64,000 nt of DNA, taken from Muribaculaceae bacterium. Its GTDB lineage: Bacteria > Bacteroidota > Bacteroidia > Bacteroidales > Muribaculaceae. The stretch covers positions 1 to 64,000 of the forward strand of contig VSPD01000009.1 in the NCBI GenBank assembly GCA_009775125.1, written 5' to 3'. The position numbers and the translations under genes are program-made. Below are positions 16,330 through 24,698 of the stretch, in pieces; positions within the stretch are counted from its first letter, which is position 1; each line of letters starts with the position of its first letter. The notes beneath the pieces were generated by a model, which ran no database searches, was not told the DNA's origin, and saw nothing but the letters and a program-made list of their open reading frames with translations.

Positions 16330-19300
16330 TCATTTATTATCAATTTGCCGCAAGAGGGCTTTTACCGACTCGATGAGCTGGGTGTCGATGCCTTGCAGTT
16401 CGTCGGCGGGATTGTTATAAATTATAACGTCGGGGTTAAGTTGTTTGTTTTCGAGAGGCTGCCCGTTGCGGTCGAGCGACGTGACCTGCGGGATGCCGAA
16501 CACAAGAGTCGGGTCGATTTGATTTTCCCACCACACGGCTGTCATTGTGCCGGGGATGGGCGCGCCTACGACCTTGCCTATGCCAAGGGTCTGGTAGGTG
16601 TACGGAGTGCCGTGGGCGTCGGAGTAGTTGGCTTCGTTTACGAGCATCACCGACGGCTTCGTCCACTGCGAGAAGGGGTCGGAGCCGATGTAGCGTCCGC
16701 GGGGCGAGTAGCGCACATATTCCTTGCCGGAGAGAAGCAGGGCCACGTCGTTGTGGAGCCAGCCGCCGCCGTTGAAACGGGTGTCGACAACCACGGCCTC
16801 GCAGTTGCGGTATTTGCCCAGGAGTTTGGAATAGATTTCGCGGAACGAGGGGCTGTCCATTCCTTCGATATGCACGTATCCGATGCGGCCGCCCGATATG
16901 GAATCCACCACATCCTCGTTGTGTTTCACCCAGCGTTGGTAAAGCAGCTCGCTGTCGGATGCTCCGGGCTTTACCGTCGCGCTGTGGCGCGAGCCGTCGG
17001 GCTTGGTAAATTCGATGCGCACTTTTTTGCCGTTCTTGCCTTCGAGCAACGGGTAGTAATCGGCTCCGGCCTTGATTTCCGTGCCGTCGATAGCGGTGAT
17101 AATGTCGCCGGGGGCAATGCCTACGCGCTTGTAGGAAAGCGGACCGCGCGCTATTATTTCTTCGACACGCAGGCCGTCGCCATCGTAGCTTTCGTCGAAG
17201 AACGCGCCGAGCGAGGCTGTGGAAAGGCCTGCGCCGGGAGCGTAGTAGCGGCATCCGGTGTGCGAGGCATTGAGTTCGCCCAACAACTCGGAGAGCAGCG
17301 TGGCGAAGTCGGCATTATTGGAGATGTGGGGAAGGAAGCGGCGGTAGTCGTCGGCGTAGCCTTTCCAGTCGACACCGTGGAGGCCGGCATCGTAGAATTT
17401 GTCGGCAACCTGACGCACGACATGTTCGAAGATATACGCACGCTCGGCCGAAGGCGTCCGGCTGTATTCAGCGGAAAATTCGACAGGCTCGACAGCTCCG
17501 TCGGCCAGCGCGACTTTTTTGATGCCCGAGCCGGTGAGGAAGAAAAGATTCTCGCCTTTCTTGTCGGGCACAATCATACCGTAGCCGGCACCGGAAGCAA
17601 GCACTTTTGTGTCGCCTTTTTTGAGATTGCGCTCATAGAGATTGAACGAGCCCGTGTCGCCGCGCGACAGATAATAAAGTTTGTCGGCTTTTGGCGATAC
17701 GTAGTATCCGGCAAGGCTTGTCGACGATGCCGTGAGCCGGCGCTGGCGGTAGGCACGGTTATCGAGGTCGAATTCGAGAGGCTTCACCTCGTCGGCGTCT
17801 TCGCCTTTTTTGTCCTTTTTGCCTTTCTTTTTATCTTTCTTGGCGTCTTTGTCTTTCGATTCTTTTTCTTTTTTGTCGGCATCCTCTTTTTCCTTGATGG
17901 CGGCTTCTTCCTCGGTCATGAGGAAATCGTCCCAGGCCTCGCCGTCGAGCATCATCAGCAGCACGTCGTCCTGCTCGCCCCACGAGCCGTGGCTGCGCAT
18001 GCCGTAGCGGCCCGATGTGTAGGCCACGCCCTTGCCGCCGAGCACCCATTGGGGCATCGCGTTGGAATATCCGCTCTCGGTGAGGTTCACCACCTCCGAG
18101 CCGTCGGCCTTAACAAGAGCTATGTCGACATTGTTCCAGCCGCCCACGCCGATGTATGATGCCAGGAGCCAACGGCTGTCGGGGCTCCACTCAAATTCCA
18201 CGTCGCCGTCGGAATATGAATAATTGTATTTTCCGTCGAGTGCCGTCACGACCTTGCGGGTCTTGATGTCGATTACCTTAATTTCCGTACGGTCGGAAAG
18301 GAACGCCACTTTTTTCCCGTCGGGCGAGAAAGCGGGCTGCTGCGCGGGAGCGTCGCCTTCGTAGAGCAGCTCCTCCTCTATGTCGGTGGCATATGCGAAA
18401 GATTTGCCCTCTTTCACCTTGGCGAGATATATGCGCCAGAGGCCGTCGCGCTCCGAGTCGTAGACAAGGCTTTTTCCGTCGGGCGAGAAAGCCACGACAC
18501 GTTCCTGCCCGTCGGTATTGGTCACGCGGCGCGTAGTTTCATATTTTACGGACGTGACATACACGTCGCCGCGCAACACAAATGCCACTTCGTCGGCATC
18601 GGGGCTTATCGCCATGGCTGTGGCACCCGACGAGCGGTAGTCTTTTACGCGGTCGGAATCGTAAAGGTCGGCTACGATTTCAACGTCGACTTTGCGCGGC
18701 TCCGAGGCTCCCGGCGCAAGCGTCCATATCTCGCCGTTGTAAGAGAAGGCAACAGTGCCGTTGGCGGCTGCTGAAAGCGAACGCACCGGGTGGCGTTTCA
18801 TCTTTGTCAATTGCCGTTCGGCGCCGTCGAGGCCGCGGAGGTAGGCGTTTATCACGCCGTCGGATTCCGATGTGTAATAGTACGACTTGCCGTCGGCAGC
18901 CCATATGGGCGCGAGGTCGTGGCCGTTAAAACTTGTCAATTTTGTATATTTGCCATTGTCTACAAGCCATATGTCGGCCGTTCCCGACGACCGCTCATGC
19001 TTGCGCCATTGGTCCTCAAATCCTTTTTTATCCTGATAGAGTATGCGTCCGTCGGGGGCTACGCTCATGGCCGCCATGTGCACCGACGACAGCATGCGCG
19101 GGCGTCCGCCATTGATGTTCACGGTGTAGACCTGCCCCTCGTGAGCGCCACGGACATATTTGGCCGCCGGACCGTAGTTGGCCCGGAACGCGACGGTGGA
19201 GTCGTTGACCCACGCGAGCGGTGTCTCTGCCATCGAGTGCGTGGTGACTCGCCGCGGAGTGCCGCCGTTGGCGCCCATTACATATATGTTCTGGCCGCCG

Positions 19301-19557
19301 TCGCGCATCGACGCGAAAGCTATCTTCGAGCCGTCGGGGCTCCATATCGGGTTTGTATCCACAGCAGGGTCCGACGTAAGCCTTGAAGCCAAGCCACCGG
19401 CGGCCGGCACAGTGTAAATATCACCTTTATACGTAAATGCGATGCGGCCACCGTCGGGCGAGATAGCCGTATTCCTGAGCCACAGGGGCGAATCCTGCGA
19501 CGAAGCCTGCACCGATGCCGCGAGAGCAAGCGCAAGCGCTGTTGCCAGTTTTTTCAT
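16330..19557 (-). CDS. S41-family tricorn-like protease with PD40 beta-propeller
   Basis: A large exported peptidase (1075 residues) that probably degrades peptides in the periplasm. Residues 1-19 form a signal peptide. Repeated SPDGxxIAF blades (about 30-550) make one or two propellers. A Lys/Asp/Glu-rich run at about 555-600 is a disordered linker. Then follow the tricorn C1 domain, a PDZ domain (GIAPGDIITAIDG) and the S41 fold. Tricorn-type catalytic residues are visible: the histidine in NASHTGCRYY (near 766) and the Ser-Asp pair in NYSDAH (S979), with VVVDTRFNGGG before it. ATG 19557 is chosen because a signal peptide starts there and a strong promoter lies just upstream. It heads the operon with MazG, deoC, GYF and DUF2752 genes. 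Confidence 0.92.
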   Translation of the reverse strand: MKKLATALALALAASVQASSQDSPLWLRNTAISPDGGRIAFTYKGDIYTVPAAGGLASRLTSDPAVDTNPIWSPDGSKIAFASMRDGGQNIYVMGANGGTPRRVTTHSMAETPLAWVNDSTVAFRANYGPAAKYVRGAHEGQVYTVNINGGRPRMLSSVHMAAMSVAPDGRILYQDKKGFEDQWRKHERSSGTADIWLVDNGKYTKLTSFNGHDLAPIWAADGKSYYYTSESDGVINAYLRGLDGAERQLTKMKRHPVRSLSAAANGTVAFSYNGEIWTLAPGASEPRKVDVEIVADLYDSDRVKDYRSSGATAMAISPDADEVAFVLRGDVYVTSVKYETTRRVTNTDGQERVVAFSPDGKSLVYDSERDGLWRIYLAKVKEGKSFAYATDIEEELLYEGDAPAQQPAFSPDGKKVAFLSDRTEIKVIDIKTRKVVTALDGKYNYSYSDGDVEFEWSPDSRWLLASYIGVGGWNNVDIALVKADGSEVVNLTESGYSNAMPQWVLGGKGVAYTSGRYGMRSHGSWGEQDDVLLMMLDGEAWDDFLMTEEEAAIKEKEDADKKEKESKDKDAKKDKKKGKKDKKGEDADEVKPLEFDLDNRAYRQRRLTASSTSLAGYYVSPKADKLYYLSRGDTGSFNLYERNLKKGDTKVLASGAGYGMIVPDKKGENLFFLTGSGIKKVALADGAVEPVEFSAEYSRTPSAERAYIFEHVVRQVADKFYDAGLHGVDWKGYADDYRRFLPHISNNADFATLLSELLGELNASHTGCRYYAPGAGLSTASLGAFFDESYDGDGLRVEEIIARGPLSYKRVGIAPGDIITAIDGTEIKAGADYYPLLEGKNGKKVRIEFTKPDGSRHSATVKPGASDSELLYQRWVKHNEDVVDSISGGRIGYVHIEGMDSPSFREIYSKLLGKYRNCEAVVVDTRFNGGGWLHNDVALLLSGKEYVRYSPRGRYIGSDPFSQWTKPSVMLVNEANYSDAHGTPYTYQTLGIGKVVGAPIPGTMTAVWWENQIDPTLVFGIPQVTSLDRNGQPLENKQLNPDVIIYNNPADELQGIDTQLIESVKALLRQIDNK

Positions 19558-19575
19558 TTTTGTGAAACGTTTTTG

Positions 19576-19606
19576 CAAAGATAACACTCTTTCGCATTTT
19601 GGCAAA
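19576..19606 (-). promoter_or_regulatory. promoter of the tricorn-like protease operon
   Basis: On the minus strand TTTG (19606-19603), a 19-bp spacer and TATCTTTG (19583-19576) give an essentially perfect Bacteroidetes promoter, with the start codon at 19557. Confidence 0.8.
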
Positions 19607-19719
19607 ATTTTTGATTTTTTTTATCTTTTGCTTGCACAATCAAATTATTAATATTAAATTTGCACCGAAAATCCCCGCCTACAAGTCCGCTCTCTAAATT
19701 CAAGTGTACCCCTTTGCCA

Positions 19720-19727
19720 TAACTTTG
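19720..19727 (+). promoter_or_regulatory. -7 element for rho
   Basis: TAACTTTG matches the TAnnTTTG consensus and lies 87 bp before the rho start codon. The -33 region is not obvious. Long rho leaders are often autoregulated; that is inference here. Confidence 0.55.
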
Positions 19728-19813
19728 CAGGCGCACGTTCAACTCCGAATAATTTTATTGTAAAAGCATACGTCGAGACGGCATTGTGCCTTCTGACGAA
19801 ACCACCAACCCAT

Positions 19814-21922
19814 ATGTACAACATCACCGACCTTACCGACATGAGCACTGACGAGCTCATTGCGATAGCGGAAGGAATGGGAATCAACAAGCCCGACCCG
19901 TCCAGAAAAGAAGAATTGATCTATAAGATTTTGGATCAACAAGCTATCAACGGCGCGGCTTCCGCTGCCCAAAACACTGAAAAAAAGCCCAAACGTCAAA
20001 AGAAAACAGCCAAGACCGAAAAGCCTGCCGACACCAAGGCGGAAACTGACGCGTCAGAAGCCCCAGCCGACGACAAGGCCCGGACTCAAAAGCGCACACG
20101 CAAGAAAAAGGCCGAGACAACCGATACCGACGCCGGCGCTCAGGCCGATATGCCGGCTGAGCTTCCCGCCGCCGAAAGCGCAAACGCCGAAAGCCCCGCA
20201 GCGGATTCCGCCCCCGAGGCCGATACCCAGCCCGAGCAAAAGAAAACCCGCCAAAAGCAGAAGCGCAAAGCAAAAGCCGACAATAATCCCGACAACGCAG
20301 CCCAACAGGACGCAAACGCCGCCCCCGAAGCCGCCGCGCAAAACACAGTGCCGGAAATTGCAGAGACAGCAGTCTCCGCAGAAGCTCCCGCCGACGCTGT
20401 CGCCTCCGAGCTCCCTGCCGCCAAGCCGGAAGTTCTTCCCGCTCCTCAGAAAAAGGATGCCGCCTTCGACCAATTTTTCCACCGCTCGGAAGGCCGCAAG
20501 TTCGTACCCCGCTCTCAGCAAGAACGTGAGGAAGCCGCCGCAAAACGCCAGCAAGAGCAGCAACAGCAGCAGGAACAGACTGCGCCCCAGGAACAGCCCC
20601 AACAGCAACAGCAGGGCAAGAAAAATAAAAAGCAGAATCAGCCGCAGCAGCCCCAGCAGCCGCAAGGCCCGCTGCAACCCCAGACCATCGTGCTGGGCGA
20701 ACCCGGTCAGCCGCTTCCCAACCCTCCCGGCACCGGCAAAAAGAACCGCAAGAACCGCTTCAACCAGCAGAACCAGCTGCCGCTTGTGCCCGATTACGAC
20801 TTCGACAATTTCCTTGAAGCCGCCGGCGTGCTCGAAATAGTGCCCGAAGGACACGGTTTCCTCCGCTCTTCCGACTATAACTATATGCCGTCGCCCGACG
20901 ACATTCTTCTCACCCAGCAGCAGATTAAATCCTACGGCCTGAAATCGGGCGACGTAGTGGAATGTGCCGTGCGCCCGCCCCGTGAAAACGAAAAATATTT
21001 CCCGATGACCTCGGTCTACCGTGTCAACGGCCGTTCGCCCGAGTTTATCCGCGACCGCGTGCCCTTCGAGCACCTCACTCCGCTTTTCCCCGACGAGAAA
21101 TTCGACCTCACCGGAGGCCCCACCACTTGCAACATATCCACACGCGTCGTCGACATGTTCTCGCCCATCGGCAAAGGTCAGCGCGGCCTTATCGTGGCTC
21201 CTCCCAAGACAGGTAAGACACTGCTTCTGAAAGATATAGCCAACGCCATCGCCGAGAATCACCCCGAGACCTACATCATGATTCTGCTCATCGACGAACG
21301 CCCCGAGGAGGTGACCGACATGATTCGCTCCGTCAACGCCGAAGTGATAGCGTCCACCTTCGACGAGCCCGCCGAACGCCACGTGAAGATAGCCGGCATC
21401 GTGCTTGAAAAAGCGAAAAGAATGGTCGAATGTGGCCACGACGTTGTGATTCTGCTCGACTCTATCACCCGTCTTGCCCGCGCCTACAACACGGTGTCGC
21501 CCGCATCCGGCAAGATTCTCTCCGGCGGTGTCGACGCAAACGCCTTGCAGAAGCCCAAACGCTTCTTCGGCGCAGCCCGCAACATCGAAAATGGCGGCTC
21601 GCTCACCATCATCGCCACGGCCCTTACCGAGACAAGTTCGAAAATGGACGAGGTGATTTTCGAGGAATTCAAGGGCACCGGCAACATGGAGCTCCAGCTC
21701 GACCGCAAGCTGTCGAACAAGCGCATTTTCCCGGCTGTCGACATCATCACATCCTCTACCCGACGCGACGACCTGCTCCTGCGCCCCGAGACTCTCAACC
21801 GCATGTGGATTCTCCGCCGCTTCCTTGGCGACCGCAACTCGCTCGAAGCCATGGAATTCATCAAGGACCGCATGGAGCGCACACGTGACAACGACGAACT
21901 GCTCCGCACCATGGGCGACTGA
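19814..21922 (+). CDS. rho: transcription termination factor Rho with long disordered insertion
   Basis: The hexameric RNA-dependent ATPase that terminates transcription. Residues 1-45 are the Rho N helix bundle. Residues about 46-325 are an Ala/Glu/Lys/Pro-rich tract that becomes Gln-rich (QEQQQQQEQ, QEQPQQQQQG), followed by an Asn/Gln/Pro tail. The cold-shock RNA-binding domain (about 330-410) begins at ILEIVPEGHGFLRS. The ATPase domain has Walker A APPKTGKTLLLKD near 463, Walker B VVILLDSITRLARAYN and the Q loop. At 702 residues it is far longer than E. coli Rho (419). Disordered Rho insertions are known in Bacteroidetes, and the one in Bacteroides thetaiotaomicron has been reported to drive phase separation. 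ATG 19814 precedes the conserved MYNITDL. tgt follows 17 bp later. Confidence 0.97.
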   Translation: MYNITDLTDMSTDELIAIAEGMGINKPDPSRKEELIYKILDQQAINGAASAAQNTEKKPKRQKKTAKTEKPADTKAETDASEAPADDKARTQKRTRKKKAETTDTDAGAQADMPAELPAAESANAESPAADSAPEADTQPEQKKTRQKQKRKAKADNNPDNAAQQDANAAPEAAAQNTVPEIAETAVSAEAPADAVASELPAAKPEVLPAPQKKDAAFDQFFHRSEGRKFVPRSQQEREEAAAKRQQEQQQQQEQTAPQEQPQQQQQGKKNKKQNQPQQPQQPQGPLQPQTIVLGEPGQPLPNPPGTGKKNRKNRFNQQNQLPLVPDYDFDNFLEAAGVLEIVPEGHGFLRSSDYNYMPSPDDILLTQQQIKSYGLKSGDVVECAVRPPRENEKYFPMTSVYRVNGRSPEFIRDRVPFEHLTPLFPDEKFDLTGGPTTCNISTRVVDMFSPIGKGQRGLIVAPPKTGKTLLLKDIANAIAENHPETYIMILLIDERPEEVTDMIRSVNAEVIASTFDEPAERHVKIAGIVLEKAKRMVECGHDVVILLDSITRLARAYNTVSPASGKILSGGVDANALQKPKRFFGAARNIENGGSLTIIATALTETSSKMDEVIFEEFKGTGNMELQLDRKLSNKRIFPAVDIITSSTRRDDLLLRPETLNRMWILRRFLGDRNSLEAMEFIKDRMERTRDNDELLRTMGD

Positions 21923-21939
21923 CATATCTCTATACAGAA

Positions 21940-23070
21940 ATGTTTTTCCAACTCCAACATACAGCACCGGGCACAGCTGCCCGAGCCGGACTCATCACCA
22001 CCGGACACGGCACCATCGAGACCCCTATTTTCATGCCTGTCGGCACGGTAGGCTCCGTAAAGGGCGTGCATTTCCGCGATCTCCACGACGATGTGCGCGC
22101 ACAGATTATCCTGGGCAACACCTACCATCTGTTCCTGCGCCCCGGCACCGACATACTCCGCCAAGCCGGAGGCCTGCACCGCTTCAACGGATGGAACGGC
22201 CCGATCCTCACCGACAGCGGCGGCTTCCAGGTATTTTCGCTCTCCGACCGTCGCAAGCTCACCGACGAGGGCGCGCACTTCCGCAGCCATATCGACGGCT
22301 CCAAGCATCTGTTCACGCCCGAAAATGTCGTTGACATACAACGCGTAATCGGCTCCGACATAATGATGGCCCTCGACGAATGTCCCCCCGGCACTTCCGA
22401 TTTCAAATACGCGCGCCGCTCCCTCGACCTCACGCGCCGATGGCTCGACCGCGGATGGAAACACTATAAAGAAACCGAACCTCTCTACGGCCACTATCAG
22501 GCATATTTCCCGATCGTGCAAGGCTGCACCTACCCCGAGCTGCGCCGGGAAGCGGCCGAACATGTGGCCTCGCTTGGAGCCGACGGCAACGCCATCGGCG
22601 GCCTCGCCGTGGGCGAACCCGCCGAGGTGATGTACGACATGATAGAGGTGGTGAATGAAATACTCCCCGCCGACCGTCCCCGCTATCTCATGGGAGTAGG
22701 CACCCCGGTAAATATCCTCGAAGCCATCGACCGCGGCGTCGACATGATGGACTGCGTGATGCCTACCCGCAACGGCCGAAACGGGATGCTTTTCACCGCC
22801 CACGGCGTGATGAACATGCGCAACAAAAAGTGGGCCGACGATTTCTCGCCGCTGCAAGAAGACGGCCCTTCGTTTGTCGACCGCGCCTATTCCAAGGCCT
22901 ATGTCCGCCACCTTTTCATCGCACAGGAACTGCTCGCCATGGAAATCGCGTCGCTCCACAACCTGGCCTTCTACCTCTGGCTGGTGCGCGAAGCCCGAGC
23001 CCACATCATAGCCGGCGACTTCCCCGCATGGAAAGCGGCCATGATTCCGGAATTGACACGCCGGCTCTGA
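21940..23070 (+). CDS. tgt: tRNA-guanine transglycosylase
   Basis: Exchanges guanine 34 of GUN-anticodon tRNAs for a queuosine precursor. The TIM barrel has the substrate aspartate in DSGGFQVFSL (near 92), the GLAVGE motif, and the nucleophile region MMDCVMPTRNGRNG (near 270). The usual C-terminal zinc site (CxCxxC then His) is not intact: where relatives have the cysteine cluster this protein reads LQEDGPSFVDRAYSKAY, although the histidine region SLHNLAFY is kept. I believe this is seen in other Bacteroidales Tgt proteins but cannot check. Length is normal (376). It is co-transcribed with rho. Confidence 0.95.
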   Translation: MFFQLQHTAPGTAARAGLITTGHGTIETPIFMPVGTVGSVKGVHFRDLHDDVRAQIILGNTYHLFLRPGTDILRQAGGLHRFNGWNGPILTDSGGFQVFSLSDRRKLTDEGAHFRSHIDGSKHLFTPENVVDIQRVIGSDIMMALDECPPGTSDFKYARRSLDLTRRWLDRGWKHYKETEPLYGHYQAYFPIVQGCTYPELRREAAEHVASLGADGNAIGGLAVGEPAEVMYDMIEVVNEILPADRPRYLMGVGTPVNILEAIDRGVDMMDCVMPTRNGRNGMLFTAHGVMNMRNKKWADDFSPLQEDGPSFVDRAYSKAYVRHLFIAQELLAMEIASLHNLAFYLWLVREARAHIIAGDFPAWKAAMIPELTRRL

Positions 23071-23089
23071 CCGCGCCAAAGCGTTAATT

Positions 23090-23215
23090 TCGGGGATTGC
23101 GTTAATTTCGGGGATTTCGTGAAAATTTTTCACGTTAATTGTCGTCAATTATTCATTAATAAAAAATAAACGCTCTATTAATGGCCATTAACGCAAAAAA
23201 TCCGAAATTAATCCC
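23090..23215. repeat. dispersed repeat family D, copy 1
   Basis: Tandem GTTAATTTCGGGGATT words, then GTGAAAATTTTTCACG and ATTAATGGCCATTAAC palindromes, then the reverse-complement AATTAATCCCCG. The stretch at 30206-30305 shares the AATTTCGGGGATTTTTCACG, GTTAATGGCC and AATAATTC words. A solo GGCTTCGCC hairpin follows at 23228-23241. These fill the tgt-lptF gap. Confidence 0.65.
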
Positions 23216-23291
23216 CGTAAGTTGGTAACGGCTTCGCCGTGCCTGACTTGCCTAATTTGAATTCATTTTTTTGAAATTCACTTAAATCACG

Positions 23292-24368
23292 ATGTTCAAG
23301 ATCATCGACCGATATATAATCAAGAAGTTTCTCGGAACGTATGTCTTTGCTATTTTATTGCTTTTGGCAATCGTAGTGATGTTCGACGTTAACGAGAAAC
23401 TTGACTCTTTTCTGAAAGCACCCCTGCGAGCCACAATCGTCGACTATTACGTCAACTTCCTGCCATACTTCGCCAACCAGTTCTCGCCGCTGTTCACTTT
23501 CATTGCCGTGATATTCTTCACGTCGAAACTCGCCGGCAATTCAGAAATAATAGCCATGCTGTCGGCAGGCATCAGCTTCCGGCGGCTGCTTCGCCCCTAT
23601 ATGTTCTCGGCCGCGGTGATCGCCGCGTTCACTTTCGTGCTCGACGCCTACGTGATCCCGCCGGCAAACATCAAGCGCATCAATTACACCGACACTTACG
23701 TCAAAAACCGGCGCGTCGACTACGGCTCCAACATCATGCTCATGGTGGCCCCGGGCGAGATTGCCTATATGAGCCGCTACGACAACACAACCAAAACCGG
23801 CGTGCGTTTCTCCCTCGAATCGTTCGACGACGAAAAGCGGCTCACCTCACGCATGACGGCCCAGACCATAAAATGGGACACCCTCTACCTGTGGAAAGCA
23901 TATGACTATGTAATCCGCGACTTCGACGGCGAGCGCGAGCGCATCAGAAAAGGACGCCAGATCGACACCATGATACCTTTTGAGCCGCGCGACTTCCTTA
24001 TCGCCAAAAACGACCATGAAAAAATGACCACTCCCGCGCTTTCTGCCTATATCGAACGTCAGAAAACTCGTGGCGTGGCCAATATACAGTCGTTTCAAGT
24101 GGAATATCACCGCCGGTTTGCCATGACGGCCGCCGCCTTCATCCTTACGATTATCGGCATGTCGCTGTCCTCGCGTAAAACCAAGGGAGGCATCGGCCTG
24201 AACATCGGCATCGGCCTCATCCTCAGTTTCAGCTATATCCTGTTCATGACCATCACACAGACATTTGCCGTGTCCGGCCTCACGTCGGCGGCCGTGGCCA
24301 TGTGGATTCCCAATATCATATACACGATAATTGCCGTGATACTCTATCGGCGCACAAGCTCCACGTAG
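23292..24368 (+). CDS. LptF/LptG family lipopolysaccharide export permease
   Basis: An inner-membrane subunit of the LptB2FG ABC transporter that extracts LPS from the inner membrane. The 358-residue protein has the YjgP/YjgQ arrangement: three helices at the N-terminus (about 15-35, 54-75, 98-120), a periplasmic beta-jellyroll domain (about 125-265), and three C-terminal helices (about 275-355). The opening IDRYIIKKFLGTYVFAI is characteristic. I cannot tell LptF from LptG by sight. It appears to be transcribed alone, and converges with the small membrane peptide gene, only 1 bp separating the two stops. Confidence 0.93.
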   Translation: MFKIIDRYIIKKFLGTYVFAILLLLAIVVMFDVNEKLDSFLKAPLRATIVDYYVNFLPYFANQFSPLFTFIAVIFFTSKLAGNSEIIAMLSAGISFRRLLRPYMFSAAVIAAFTFVLDAYVIPPANIKRINYTDTYVKNRRVDYGSNIMLMVAPGEIAYMSRYDNTTKTGVRFSLESFDDEKRLTSRMTAQTIKWDTLYLWKAYDYVIRDFDGERERIRKGRQIDTMIPFEPRDFLIAKNDHEKMTTPALSAYIERQKTRGVANIQSFQVEYHRRFAMTAAAFILTIIGMSLSSRKTKGGIGLNIGIGLILSFSYILFMTITQTFAVSGLTSAAVAMWIPNIIYTIIAVILYRRTSST

Positions 24369-24369
24369 G

Positions 24370-24516
24370 TCATACAAGATGGCCGGCCACGGAAGCAGCC
24401 ACGTCTGTATCGCCCCACAGGTCGGCCATCGTGAGCCATACCAGAAGCAGGATTATCAATACGCAAGCTCCGATTACCACCCATATATTTCCATTCTTTT
24501 TTTTCTTGTCGCTCAT
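24370..24516 (-). CDS. 48-residue single-pass membrane peptide
   Basis: The frame begins MSDKKKKNGN, is followed by a clean membrane helix WVVIGACVLIILLLVWLTMA, and ends in a short acidic tail with WGDTDVAA and AGHLV. Positive residues before the helix predict a cytoplasmic N-terminus. The frame fits exactly between the lptF/G stop and the PBP1A promoter region and has the codon usage of its neighbours. No family is recognised. Neighbours on either side are LPS export and peptidoglycan synthesis, so an envelope role is possible but unproven. It may also be a tail-to-tail antisense regulator of lptF/G transcription. Confidence 0.65.
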   Translation of the reverse strand: MSDKKKKNGNIWVVIGACVLIILLLVWLTMADLWGDTDVAASVAGHLV

Positions 24517-24648
24517 AATCTCTATATTTTTTTATCATCATTATAACTCTTTAACAAACGCGACGGTACATGGTTCAAAATAACATCCGCTCACTATAAA
24601 TTTTTATAAAAAACAGCCGGCCGGCATGGCCGATTATGAAATTTTACT

Positions 24649-24656
24649 TAATTTTG
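24649..24656 (+). promoter_or_regulatory. -7 element for the PBP1A operon
   Basis: TAATTTTG matches the TAnnTTTG element, 43 bp before the PBP1A start codon. A -33 TTTG is not clear. Confidence 0.5.
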
Positions 24657-24698
24657 TGGATTAAATTAGTATATCAGTATTACCGAATATTATAGAAT

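Noticed and set aside
20054..21967. 637-codon minus-strand frame opposite rho
   Set aside because: Leu/Gly-rich low-complexity antisense of the Rho insertion; not a plausible membrane protein in context.
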